DNA of 13,946 bases. Origin: an uncultured Chloroflexota bacterium. Its GTDB lineage: Bacteria > Chloroflexota > Dehalococcoidia > SM23-28-2 > RBG-16-64-32. This document shows, piece after piece, positions 6,667 to 13,654 of the stretch. Location of the stretch: positions 1-13,946 of the forward strand of contig CAJXNA010000024.1 of the NCBI GenBank assembly GCA_913056415.1. Direction: 5' to 3'. How positions within the stretch are numbered: position 1 is the first letter of the stretch; every line of letters begins with the position of its first letter. The notes under the pieces are model-generated. The model was given only the letters and a program-made list of their open reading frames with translations. It had not been told where the DNA came from and ran no database searches. The translations under genes were made by a program, and so were the position numbers.

Positions 6667-7104
6667 CTACTCGCCCATGAGCTGCACCACCACCTCGCGA
6701 TCGCGGCCGTGATCCAGCTCAATCAGGAAGATCCGCTGCCACTGGCCAACGATCAGCTTGCCGTCCACCACAGGGACGGCTTCGCTGGCGCCGAGCAGCA
6801 GGTGCTGGCAGTGGGAGTGCCCGTTGGGACGCTCGCCGTTGTCGGAGAAGGCGTGGGCGACCTCGTTATGCTTGTACTCAGCGCTACAGGGAGCGATCTT
6901 CTCCAGCATACGCTCCATATCCGCCAGGAGCGCAGGCTCGTTCTCGTTAATCCGGATAGCGGCGGTGGTGTGCATGGAGAAGACGACCGCGAAGCCGTTG
7001 GAGACGCCTGATTCACGGGCCGCCTCTTCGATCCGCTCCGTTATGTCGATGAACTGCGGCCCCTTCTCGGTCCGGATATTGAAGGTCTGCGAGAGGAACT
7101 TCAT
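6667..7104 (-). CDS. yjbQ: YjbQ / UPF0047 family protein
   Basis: A 145-residue protein, full length for the UPF0047 (PF01894) family. Seen: SMHTTAAIRINENEP (about 43-57, with H45), NGHSHCQHLLLG (about 94-105, with H96 and H98), and VGQWQRIFLIELDHGRDREV (about 119-138), all conserved blocks of the family. The histidine and acidic residues look like a metal or phosphate site. Some members replace thiamine phosphate synthase in vivo as a promiscuous activity; the physiological role is unknown. An excellent AAGGAGGA site lies eight bases before the ATG. It sits inside the operon, 17 bases from ispH and two from the prenyl synthase, suggesting a role tied to prenyl diphosphates, which is inference. 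Confidence 0.93.
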   Translation of the reverse strand: MKFLSQTFNIRTEKGPQFIDITERIEEAARESGVSNGFAVVFSMHTTAAIRINENEPALLADMERMLEKIAPCSAEYKHNEVAHAFSDNGERPNGHSHCQHLLLGASEAVPVVDGKLIVGQWQRIFLIELDHGRDREVVVQLMGE

Positions 7105-7121
7105 TGCGGGTTTCCTCCTTC

Positions 7122-8027
7122 TCAGGCGTCCATTAGATTGGAAAGGGGCAAACGTCGTGCCCTCTGCTCTTTCGCATGGAGCATCTCAGCCAGTTTCTCC
7201 AGGCGCGCCACCACCTCGTCTATCGATTCGTCAGGCGTAGAAGCGCCCGCTGTCACACCCACGGTCTCCTTACCCTCCAGCCATTCCGGTTTTATTTCAC
7301 GGGCCCGCTCGATCTGGTGCGTCTCGACGCCGCTGTCGGCGCAGGTTTGGGCCAGCTTACGCGTGTTGGCGCTACTGCGGCCGCCCACCGCTATCAAGAG
7401 GTCGCACTCCACCGCCAGCTCGCGAGCCGCGTGGTAGCGCTCATCGGTCTCCGGACAGGTAGTGTTTACGATCCGCAGCTCATTGATGCGACCGATGTTG
7501 CGGCCGACGAAGCGCCCCACGAACTCCGCGAACGACTGCTCGCTCTTCGTGGTCTGGGCCAAAAGCGCCAGCTTACGGTGAGGTATGTCGATCTCCGCCT
7601 CCGGGTCCAGGATCGCCCTGCCTTTCCCCTCCGTCCACGCCAGCACACCCATAACCTCAGGATGGTCCTCTTCGCCGTAGATTATCACCCCGAACCCGTC
7701 GGCGCATAGGCCCTGAGCGGCCTTCTGTGACTTTCTGACGATGGGGCAGGTGGTGTCAACGAGGTCCAGACCGCGCTCCTCCGTTTCCTCCTCGATCTCC
7801 GGCCCTCGCCCGTGCGCAGTCACAGCAACCGTGCCGCTTTCCACGTCCCCCAGCCCTCCAACCACCCGCACCCCCTTCGCCGCCAGGCCATCCACCACTA
7901 CCGGGTTGTGCACTATCGAGCCCAGGCTATCGATGGGCCCTCGCTCTTCGGCAGCCTCCGCTACCATGTCGATGGCGCGGCGAACGCCGAAGCAGAATCC
8001 CAGCGCCTTCGCTCTCACTATCCTCAT
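7122..8027 (-). CDS. ispH: 4-hydroxy-3-methylbut-2-enyl diphosphate reductase (HMBPP reductase)
   Basis: A 301-residue iron-sulfur enzyme that makes IPP and DMAPP in the last MEP-pathway step. The three cluster ligands are C12 (ALGFCFGV), C94 (TTCPIV) and C191 (NTTCPETDERY), matching the spacing of the E. coli enzyme. Diphosphate-binding and catalytic positions are present: H40 (VHNPVV), H72 (TAHGRG), H122 and E124 (DHPEVMG). The C-terminal GVTAGASTPDE block is intact. The ATG at 8027 is chosen over a longer frame to 8057 because AGAGGAG sits just upstream and family proteins begin MRIVRAKALGFCFGV. It lies 49 bases after hpnE and 17 before yjbQ. Placement in the hopanoid operon suggests precursor supply is co-expressed with squalene formation. 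Confidence 0.97.
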   Translation of the reverse strand: MRIVRAKALGFCFGVRRAIDMVAEAAEERGPIDSLGSIVHNPVVVDGLAAKGVRVVGGLGDVESGTVAVTAHGRGPEIEEETEERGLDLVDTTCPIVRKSQKAAQGLCADGFGVIIYGEEDHPEVMGVLAWTEGKGRAILDPEAEIDIPHRKLALLAQTTKSEQSFAEFVGRFVGRNIGRINELRIVNTTCPETDERYHAARELAVECDLLIAVGGRSSANTRKLAQTCADSGVETHQIERAREIKPEWLEGKETVGVTAGASTPDESIDEVVARLEKLAEMLHAKEQRARRLPLSNLMDA

Positions 8028-8076
8028 TGCGGCTCCTCTGACGATAACGGATAACAACTTCGCTTGGGAGCTCCAT

Positions 8077-9450
8077 TCAGCTCGCGCTCACCACCTCCTT
8101 TCCGGCGGCTGCTCGCCCCGCCGCCACCAGCACCTCCTGCGCCGCCATCAGGCCGCTGCGTACGGCGCTTTCCATGGTTGCCGGCCAGCCTGTGTCCGTC
8201 CAATCCCCGGCCAGGAACAGATTGCCTACAGGCGTCCGCTGGCTGGGCCGTAGCCGTGAGACGCCCGGATGAGCTGCGAACGTGGCGTCCCGCTGCTTCA
8301 CCACCAACCCCCGCTTGAGCTCCGCCGTCCGCGCCGCCGGAAACAGGGACTGCACCTCGCGAACGAACAGCTCAATGATCTCTTGCGCGGGCATCTCCGC
8401 GAACTCCCGGGCGCCGCTCAGTGAGATATCCAGGTACTGGCCGTCCCTCTCCTGCCCCCACAACTTCGACTTGTTGAACACCCACTGTAGAGGCGTGTTC
8501 AGGAAGGCCGCGAACTCCATGTCAGTCACCTGGCGGTCGTACCACAGGTGCACGTTGACGATGGGCGAGGTGTCCATGTGCCCGATCCGCCCGAAGAACG
8601 GCTCCTCTCGCAGCGGTTTCGGCAGCAGCCTCAGCAGAGACCGATGATCCAGAGCCATCACGATGAACTGCGCATCCTCATCCGGCCCGCTGATCGCCGC
8701 GCGTCCGTCCTCCACCCGCATCCCGGAGATGCTCCGTCCCAACCTCACCTCTCCCCCACGGGACTCGATGTACTCCCGCGCCGCCTCCGCCAGCAGCGCC
8801 GACAACCCAACCCTGGCCCAGCCCACGTTGGCGCCGTTCCGGTCGCGCAGGAACCCTTCCTGGAACACCATCAGCGCCAGGTCAGCGCTGACCGTAGTGA
8901 CGTCTCCGTTCAGCGTCGGCTGCACGATCAGGTTCCAAAAGCCGCGGATGGCGTTCTCCGTCTGACCGTGGGCACGGAGCCAATGGGCGAAGGTGACGCC
9001 GTCCAGGCCCCGGCGGGCCGCCCGGTCCAGAGAGCGTATCCGCGTCATAGCGTAGGCCGCGCGCACCTTCTCCGCCGGCGAGAGCGAGCGGAACCGCAAC
9101 AGCGAAGGGAGGAGATGCAGCGGCGGCGGCAGCGCCCCGCTCTGCAGCACGCTCTCTCCCCACACCTTATCGATTACCCGCACCCGCATCCGCTTCTGAA
9201 GGTACGCCTTCTGCCATACACCCAGCCGCTTCAGGAGCCCGATGTATTCCGTGCAGCAACCCATGAACACGTGCTGGCCGTTGTCCACTTCCACGCCGGA
9301 CCGCTTATCGACGTAGGAGTAGGTGCGTCCGCCCAGAAAGGGCCGCTTCTCCACCAGCGTCACCTTGAGCCCGGCGTCGGCCAGTTCGCAGGCAGCGGTG
9401 ATACCGGCCAGGCCAGCGCCGGCCACGAGAACGGACGGCCTCTCGCTCAC
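8077..9450 (-). CDS. hpnE: Squalene-forming FAD-dependent oxidoreductase HpnE
   Basis: A 457-residue flavoprotein of the amine-oxidase/phytoene-desaturase type. In the HpnCDE route it reduces hydroxysqualene to squalene. The FAD-binding GAGLAG lies at residues 11-16, followed by ELADAGLKVTLVEKRPFLGGRTYSY, the Rossmann strand and GGR motif. The C-terminal FAD block is NLFLAGDWTDTGWPATMESAVRSG. The frame runs back to 9597, but that part is hpnD sequence in another frame. The GTG at 9450 overlaps the hpnD TGA as GTGA and has GAGGAG upstream. Strong context: hpnC-hpnD-hpnE in the standard order. Confidence 0.96.
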   Translation of the reverse strand: MSERPSVLVAGAGLAGITAACELADAGLKVTLVEKRPFLGGRTYSYVDKRSGVEVDNGQHVFMGCCTEYIGLLKRLGVWQKAYLQKRMRVRVIDKVWGESVLQSGALPPPLHLLPSLLRFRSLSPAEKVRAAYAMTRIRSLDRAARRGLDGVTFAHWLRAHGQTENAIRGFWNLIVQPTLNGDVTTVSADLALMVFQEGFLRDRNGANVGWARVGLSALLAEAAREYIESRGGEVRLGRSISGMRVEDGRAAISGPDEDAQFIVMALDHRSLLRLLPKPLREEPFFGRIGHMDTSPIVNVHLWYDRQVTDMEFAAFLNTPLQWVFNKSKLWGQERDGQYLDISLSGAREFAEMPAQEIIELFVREVQSLFPAARTAELKRGLVVKQRDATFAAHPGVSRLRPSQRTPVGNLFLAGDWTDTGWPATMESAVRSGLMAAQEVLVAAGRAAAGKEVVSAS

Positions 9451-10307
9451 AGCACCAGGCTCCTCACCAGCTCGCGGCCGGCCAGCGCCAGCTTCTGGCC
9501 CGCGCTCAGGCTCAGCCGCCGCTTCAGCACCGTCTCCGGCTCCCGCTCTATATCGTCCAGGATCGTGCTGTATATACCCGCCATAACCCCCACGCACGCC
9601 CTGGCCCGCCGCGGCAGGTAAGGGAACAGCCGCCGCCCGCTCTCGTAGTACTCCCGCGCCCTCTTCACCTGGAACGACATCAGCCGGCGGAAGCTGTCAG
9701 TTGCTGCGCCCGCCCGCAGATCGTCCTCCGTATAGCCGAAGCGGGCCAGTTCGTCCTGGGGCAGGTAGATGCGGTCCCGCTGCAAGTCCTCCTGGACGTC
9801 GCGCAGTATGTTGGTGAGCTGGAGGGCGATGCCCAGGTCCGCCGCACGCTCGCGCGCCTGCCCGTCGCCGCGATAGCCGAAGACCTCGATGGAGATCAGC
9901 CCCACGATAGAGGCCACCATGTAGCAATAGCGCTTCAGCTCCTCGAAGCTAGCGTATCGCCACACCGTCAGGTCCGTCTCCATGCCCTCGATGAGCCGGT
10001 AGAAGTATTCATGCGGGATGCGGTAACGGTCGATGGCGTCCCCGAGAGCCAGGAGAACCGGGCCCCGGGGACGCCCCTCCAGACACCGGTCCAACGACTC
10101 GCGGTAGGCGGTGAGCCTGAGCGACGCCTCCTGAGGCGACAGGCCGGCGTCCACGATGTCGTCGCACTCACGGGCGAAGGCGTAGGCTGCGTATATGGCG
10201 CGCCGCTGCCGGGCCGGCAGCAGCATGAAACCGTAGTAGAAGTTCTTCGCCTCCCGCTTGGTGAGGGCCTGACAGTGGTCGTAGGCGACGGTCAGCTCGT
10301 CCTTCAC
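9447..10307 (-). CDS. hpnD: Presqualene diphosphate synthase HpnD
   Basis: A 286-residue squalene/phytoene-synthase-fold enzyme that condenses two FPP molecules to presqualene diphosphate. The two Mg-diphosphate motifs are ECDDIVDAG (D49, D50, D53) and LTNILRDVQEDLQRDRIYLP (D170 and D174, the R-D-V-x-E-D form characteristic of HpnD). KNFYYGFMLLP (about 21-31) is the family N-terminal block. The start is a GTG at 10307 overlapping the hpnC TGA as GTGA, with GGGAG upstream. Its paralogue hpnC is immediately upstream. It is assigned HpnD rather than phytoene synthase because of order and the absence of carotenoid genes. Confidence 0.95.
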   Translation of the reverse strand: MKDELTVAYDHCQALTKREAKNFYYGFMLLPARQRRAIYAAYAFARECDDIVDAGLSPQEASLRLTAYRESLDRCLEGRPRGPVLLALGDAIDRYRIPHEYFYRLIEGMETDLTVWRYASFEELKRYCYMVASIVGLISIEVFGYRGDGQARERAADLGIALQLTNILRDVQEDLQRDRIYLPQDELARFGYTEDDLRAGAATDSFRRLMSFQVKRAREYYESGRRLFPYLPRRARACVGVMAGIYSTILDDIEREPETVLKRRLSLSAGQKLALAGRELVRSLVL

Positions 10308-11191
10308 GCCGTCTCCCTCACCGATATCGGGATGGGCAGGAGCCCCCGCAGCGCCAGCAACGCCTTCCGCGCCCGAGACAGCTTCGGACGCCTGTTCAGC
10401 ACGTCGTACCCGATGTCCTCGATGGCGTCCAGCACCGCCAGCCCTCCCAAGCTGAACAGCCGCAGGTCAATCCTAAGGCGGCCGCGCACCCGGGGTATCA
10501 GCTCCAGACCGCTACGGAACAGCTCCCGCGTCCTCCGAACCTGGAACGCCATCAAGTCGCTGAGCCGTCCGTCGAAGCGGGCCGCCATCAGCTCCTCTTC
10601 GCCGTAGCCGAAGCGCTCCATCTCCTCCAGGGGGATGTAGATGCGGCCCTTGCCCAGATCGCGGCGCACGTCCTGCCAGAAGTTCGTAAGCTGAAGCGCC
10701 GTGCAGGTCGCGTCCGAAAGCCGTTGCCGCTCTTCGTCTCGATACCCGAACAGGTACAGCACTAGGTGGCCCACCGGATTGGCGGAGTTCTGACAATAGG
10801 CTTGCAGATCGGTGAACGTCCGATAGCGGTTGACCCGCTGGTCCATCCGGTTAGCCTCGATCAGCCGCAAGAACGGCTCCGGCGGGATATCGAAGCGGCG
10901 GATCGTCTCCTGAAGGGCGACGAAAGCTGGCTGTTGCGCGTCGCCGTCGAAGCAGCGCCGCAGCTCCGCCTCCCAGCCGTCCAAGAGCGCCAGGCGGTCG
11001 CCCTCGGCCTCATCCCCCAGGTCATCCACGCCGCGGCAATAGGCGTACACGGCGTGGACGTGGGGGCGCAGGGCGCGTGGAAGCAGCCACGAGGCTACTG
11101 TGAAGTTCTCGTAGTGGCTCGTTGCGAGGCGTTGGCAGTAAGCGTACGCCTGCGTCAACGAGTAAGCCTTCGCCGGCCCCTCAGCTATCAC
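10304..11191 (-). CDS. hpnC: Hydroxysqualene synthase HpnC
   Basis: A 295-residue squalene-synthase-fold enzyme that converts presqualene diphosphate to hydroxysqualene. The metal motifs are GVDDLGDE (D56, D57, D60) and LTNFWQDVRRDLGKGRIYIP (D174, D178); N-F-W-Q-D-V-x-R-D is the HpnC-specific version. SHYENFTVASWLLP (about 25-38) is the typical N-terminal block. Start choice is uncertain. A GTG at 11191 has GAGG seven bases upstream and begins near the conserved region; a GTG at 11233 would add 14 poorly conserved residues. It is the first gene of the operon, overlapping hpnD by four bases. Confidence 0.95.
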   Translation of the reverse strand: MIAEGPAKAYSLTQAYAYCQRLATSHYENFTVASWLLPRALRPHVHAVYAYCRGVDDLGDEAEGDRLALLDGWEAELRRCFDGDAQQPAFVALQETIRRFDIPPEPFLRLIEANRMDQRVNRYRTFTDLQAYCQNSANPVGHLVLYLFGYRDEERQRLSDATCTALQLTNFWQDVRRDLGKGRIYIPLEEMERFGYGEEELMAARFDGRLSDLMAFQVRRTRELFRSGLELIPRVRGRLRIDLRLFSLGGLAVLDAIEDIGYDVLNRRPKLSRARKALLALRGLLPIPISVRETA

Positions 11192-11208
11192 GGGCCTCCC
11201 TCGCTCCA

Positions 11209-11230
11209 GGGGTACGACCGCCTGTACCCC
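11209..11230 (-). promoter_or_regulatory. Hairpin just upstream of the hpnC ribosome site
   Basis: GGGGTAC (11209-11215) and GTACCCC (11224-11230) form a perfect 7-bp stem with an 8-base loop. On the minus strand it ends about 15 bases before the GTG at 11191. A weaker stem pairing ACCC with GGGT lies just upstream (about 11237-11253). If hpnC starts at 11191 these lie in the leader and could affect translation or leader stability. If it starts at 11233, the 7-bp stem is coding. There is no T-tract, so it is not a terminator. Confidence 0.4.
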
Positions 11231-11428
11231 CACTGGCTACCCTATGGGTGGCTGCGTTGCGAGCCGCTGCGGCCGCGCGAGGAAGCTGATGCTGGCTATG
11301 TGAGTGGGATGATGAAAATAGATAATGCCCGGATGAAAGCCGTGATCCGCCAGCCTCTTCGACGCCTGCGGCCCAAGATTCGTAGTCGTCCCGCTATACT
11401 CAGACCTCCTACACGCCTGCTGGCACAA

Positions 11429-11456
11429 ATTCTAGACGCCGACACCGAGAGGTCAA
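11429..11456 (-). promoter_or_regulatory. Sigma70-type promoter of the hopanoid operon
   Basis: On the minus strand, TTGACC (11456-11451) precedes TAGAAT (11434-11429) with a 16-base spacer; each hexamer matches 5 of 6 consensus positions. The predicted start is near 11422, giving a leader of about 190-230 bases before hpnC. It is the best minus-strand promoter I see upstream of the cluster. Confidence 0.6.
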
Positions 11457-11495
11457 TAGAATTCCATTGCTAGAACAATATCGCCCGCGAAGAGG

Positions 11496-11501
11496 TATAA
11501 T
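11496..11501 (+). promoter_or_regulatory. -10 element of the zinc-motif gene
   Basis: A perfect TATAAT lies 19 bases before the ATG at 11521. The -35 is poor (TAGAAC at 11471-11476, 19-base spacer). Transcription would begin near 11508, leaving a short leader that is mostly the AGGAGG ribosome site. Confidence 0.5.
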
Positions 11502-11520
11502 ATGTCTAGCAGGAGGCTCC

Positions 11521-11919
11521 ATGTTGAGCGAGCGAGAAGAGCAGATAGCGGCGGGCCTGAGCAATCAGGTCGCTCCGGCGCTACATATCCCAGACACCGT
11601 GCGTCTGGGCGTGATCGCCAGCTCGGAAGAACACGAACTCTGGCTCCAGGCACACCTGATGGGCTGCGAGGGTTGCCGCGCTCCCCTCATCGCCCTGCTC
11701 TTGAAACGTACGGCGGTGAGCGTGGGCCGGCCACCGGACATACCCTGCGCCAAGACCCGCAACGTCATGTTCCGCTATCTGGAAGGCGGCCCCGAGCCGG
11801 ACGACGCTACCTTCGCCCACATCTCCTCCTGCGATCTCTGCGACGATCTGTTCTTCGAGCCCGCTCAGGCCGTGGTCCTCAAGGAGTACGAGCCTGAACA
11901 TGTGGGCGAGGTTGACTAG
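11521..11919 (+). CDS. Small protein with two anti-sigma-type (HX3CX2C) zinc motifs
   Basis: A 132-residue protein that I do not recognise as a named family. It contains two copies of the motif used by zinc-binding anti-sigma (ZAS) domains: HLMGCEGC (H45, C49, C52) and HISSCDLC (H100, C104, C107). The stretches before each motif look alike, suggesting an internal duplication of a module of about 55 residues. No signal peptide or membrane helix is visible, so a soluble zinc protein is expected. The frame is open back to 11467, but the ATG at 11521 has AGGAGG five bases upstream and follows a TATAAT box. It is divergent from the hopanoid operon and convergent with amrS. A regulatory role is possible; no adjacent sigma factor is visible. 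Confidence 0.8.
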   Translation: MLSEREEQIAAGLSNQVAPALHIPDTVRLGVIASSEEHELWLQAHLMGCEGCRAPLIALLLKRTAVSVGRPPDIPCAKTRNVMFRYLEGGPEPDDATFAHISSCDLCDDLFFEPAQAVVLKEYEPEHVGEVD

Positions 11920-11998
11920 GCGTTTAGGAACCAGCCGTACACCCCCTCCGGAAGGACTGCGGCAAGCTCCTGCTGTCGGCTCGGCTCAGGCTACCGCT

Positions 11999-13117
11999 TC
12001 AGATAGCGATGTCGGATGCGCTGGGCGAGATTGGCTCAGGTCTGGAAACCGACCAGATACCGGGGACAGGCGTCCCACAGTCCTGGCAAACCCCTTCGGT
12101 CGTCAGCGTGTTCTCCAGGATACTGTAGCCGTACCGCCTGACCAGCGGCTTCCGACAGCCGGGACAAAAAGTATTTTCGCTATCGCCGACCCGGCCGGGC
12201 AGGTTGCCGCAGTAGACGAAGCGCAACCCCTCCTCGCGGCCGATCTCGGCCGCCCGCAGCAGCGTTCGCGGCCCAGTGTTCTCCGGGCCAGTCATCTTGT
12301 AGTCCGGGTGAAACGCCGTCAGGTGCCAGGGTACGTCCCGAGAGACCCCGGCCAGGAAGCGCGCCGCCTCCCGTACCTCTTCGTCCGAATCGTTGAAGCC
12401 GGGTACCAGCAGGGTCACGATCTCCATCCAGAACCCCATCTCATGCACCATACGCACCGTCTCCAGGACGTTCTCCAGCTTGCCGCCCAGGCTGCGGTAG
12501 CTCTTGTCCGACATGGACTTCAGGTCTATCTTGTAGCAGTCTAGCCAGGGACGCAGGTACTCCAGGGCCTCGCGGGTGCCGTTGCCGTTGGAGACATAGG
12601 CAGTGATGAGCCCGCGTGGCTTCGCCAGCTTGAACACCTCCAGCGCCCACTCGCTGGTGATCAGCGGCTCGTTGTAGGAGCTGGCGATGACGGCAGCGCC
12701 GAGCTGCTGCGCCATCGCCACCAGCCTCTCGGCGCTCAACTCCTCCGGCTCCAGGCCGGCCCCGGGGTCACGCAGCGCCTGCGAGGTGAGCCAGTTCTGG
12801 CAGTAGGAGCAGTGATAATCGCACCCCAGCATGCCGAAGGTGAGGGCGTTTGAGCCCGGGAGAACGTGGAAGAACGGCTTCTTCTCCGTGGGATCGCACT
12901 GGAGCGCGCCTACATAGTTGTGCGGCACCATCAACACGCCGTCGCGGTTGAACCGCACCTGGCAGATCCCCCGCTGTCCCTCCAGGATCAGGCAACGGTG
13001 GCCGCAGGCGTAGCAACGGACCTTGTTATCCTCCAGCCGCTCGTACAGATCACCTTCGCTGGTTAGGCCGTCGATTCGCTCGGCCAGAGGTACCGCTTTC
13101 CCAGCTAGTTTCGGCAT
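11999..13117 (-). CDS. amrS: AmmeMemoRadiSam-system radical SAM enzyme AmrS
   Basis: A 372-residue radical SAM protein related to pyruvate formate-lyase activases. The cluster motif is CDYHCSYC (C99, C103, C106) followed by QNW, characteristic of AmrS. An N-terminal cysteine group (C35, C38, C42, C52; CYACGHRC...GIC) and a C-terminal pair of CxxC knuckles (FCPGC and CQDCG) frame the barrel. ASSYNEPLITSEW and YKIDLKSMSD are AmrS/PflA-type barrel strands. The ATG at 13117 has GAGGGTGA upstream; the frame runs back to 13174 without similarity. The usual partners AmrA (AMMECR1) and AmrB (Memo-like) are not in the window. The substrate is unknown; members are proposed to modify a protein or small molecule. 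Confidence 0.93.
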   Translation of the reverse strand: MPKLAGKAVPLAERIDGLTSEGDLYERLEDNKVRCYACGHRCLILEGQRGICQVRFNRDGVLMVPHNYVGALQCDPTEKKPFFHVLPGSNALTFGMLGCDYHCSYCQNWLTSQALRDPGAGLEPEELSAERLVAMAQQLGAAVIASSYNEPLITSEWALEVFKLAKPRGLITAYVSNGNGTREALEYLRPWLDCYKIDLKSMSDKSYRSLGGKLENVLETVRMVHEMGFWMEIVTLLVPGFNDSDEEVREAARFLAGVSRDVPWHLTAFHPDYKMTGPENTGPRTLLRAAEIGREEGLRFVYCGNLPGRVGDSENTFCPGCRKPLVRRYGYSILENTLTTEGVCQDCGTPVPGIWSVSRPEPISPSASDIAI

Positions 13118-13129
13118 CGCTTCACCCTC

Positions 13130-13135
13130 ATTATA
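13130..13135 (-). promoter_or_regulatory. Possible -10 element of amrS
   Basis: A perfect TATAAT on the minus strand lies 12 bases before the amrS ATG. The best -35 (CGGACA, 19-base spacer) is weak. If used, the transcript would start about six bases before the ATG and lack most of the ribosome site, so initiation would be nearly leaderless. It may be chance. Confidence 0.3.
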
Positions 13136-13290
13136 CCCCCGCTTGTTTCGCCCTTGTCCGACGCGGGACAGCACCCTATGATGGGCCGTGCCCCAAGAAC
13201 CTGACGGTGAGCACTGACAACTGCGATGCCACCCGCCTCTACCTGCGCCTGGTCCGAGCCTTAGGCGGCGCCACCTCGCGTCTCCCCGGC

Positions 13291-13320
13291 TTGACGGCGA
13301 CCCCTTGCGGGAGATACATT
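13291..13320 (+). promoter_or_regulatory. Probable promoter of the DUF1059 gene
   Basis: TTGACG (13291-13296) and TACATT (13315-13320) are separated by 18 bases; the -35 matches 5 of 6 and the -10 matches 4 of 6. The same -10 variant is used by the DUF47 promoter. The transcript would start near 13327, about 37 bases before the ATG. No gene is visible in the rest of the gap from 13118 to 13363. Confidence 0.45.
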
Positions 13321-13363
13321 ACTTAATACACAGACTATATCAACAATCCTAGGAGGTCACTCC

Positions 13364-13552
13364 ATGAGTAAGATCATCGACTGCAACAAAGTGAATCCGG
13401 CCAGCGGCTGCGCCCACGTTGTCCACGGCGAGACGGAAGAGGAGCTCCTGCGTAACGCCGCCGAGCACGCCAAGGAGCACGGCATAGTCGATGTTACGCC
13501 TGAACTGATGGAGATGATCAAGGCGAACATCGAGGACGAGGTCACGGCCTAG
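13364..13552 (+). CDS. DUF1059 small protein
   Basis: A 62-residue protein matching the DUF1059 family. It has two conserved cysteines in DCNKVNPASGCAHVVHG (C7, C16), then TEEELLRNAAEHAKEHGI and a C-terminal helix ELMEMIKANI. The function of the family is unknown; the paired cysteines and histidines suggest metal or redox chemistry, which is inference. A strong TAGGAGGT site precedes the ATG, and a strong intrinsic terminator follows 27 bases after the stop. With its own promoter and terminator it appears to be a monocistronic, probably well expressed gene, divergent from amrS. Confidence 0.92.
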   Translation: MSKIIDCNKVNPASGCAHVVHGETEEELLRNAAEHAKEHGIVDVTPELMEMIKANIEDEVTA

Positions 13553-13579
13553 ACCCGCACCTCCAGCGTAATCTGCTCC

Positions 13580-13613
13580 AACGGCTGGCGAGGCTTTATC
13601 GCCGGCCGTTTTT
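13580..13613 (+). terminator. Intrinsic terminator of the DUF1059 gene
   Basis: A 12-bp stem (13580-13591 with 13599-13610, one G-T wobble) with a 7-base loop (GGCTTTA) runs into TTTTT at 13609-13613. It is the clearest Rho-independent terminator in the window and lies 27 bases after the DUF1059 stop. Confidence 0.92.
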
Positions 13614-13634
13614 CGTCCCTGATCCGGACGTCCC

Positions 13635-13648
13635 CGCCCGAAAGGGCG
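13635..13648. other. Small GNRA-capped hairpin after the surface-protein stop
   Basis: CGCCC (13635-13639) pairs with GGGCG (13644-13648), closing a GAAA tetraloop on the plus strand. It lies just after the stop of the minus-strand surface-protein gene. Without a T-tract it is at most part of a 3' end structure. Confidence 0.3.
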
Positions 13649-13654
13649 CACCCG

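Larger units (their letters stand above)
11192..11520. other. Divergent intergenic region between hpnC and the zinc-motif gene
   Basis: This gap of about 330 bases holds divergent promoters (11429-11456 on the minus strand and TATAAT at 11496-11501 on the plus strand), a hairpin near the hpnC start and an hpn leader of about 230 bases. A 63-codon TTG-initiated frame (11428-11237, minus) and a 54-codon basic frame (about 11312-11473, plus) cross it, but neither has a convincing ribosome site or a recognised family. I see no tRNA, CRISPR or riboswitch class I can name. Confidence 0.5.

Noticed and set aside
9451..9597. N-terminal extension of HpnE
   Set aside because: The added Gly/Ala/Arg/Glu-rich residues lie inside hpnD; the GTG at 9450 with GAGGAG and GTGA overlap is the natural start.
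8548..9621. 357-aa open frame antisense to hpnE
   Set aside because: Low-information Arg/Pro/His-rich translation opposite a certain flavoprotein gene; typical GC-rich shadow.
9447..11191. Carotenoid (phytoene synthase/desaturase) cluster
   Set aside because: Motifs and order match HpnC-HpnD-HpnE, and the downstream genes are shc, hpnG and hpnH, not crt genes.
11237..11428. 63-codon leader ORF before hpnC
   Set aside because: TTG start with no ribosome site and no recognised family; it begins at about the predicted transcription start. Kept only as part of the leader description.
11312..11473. 54-codon basic ORF on the plus strand
   Set aside because: Weak ribosome site, no promoter, no recognised family, and it runs antisense through the hpn promoter.
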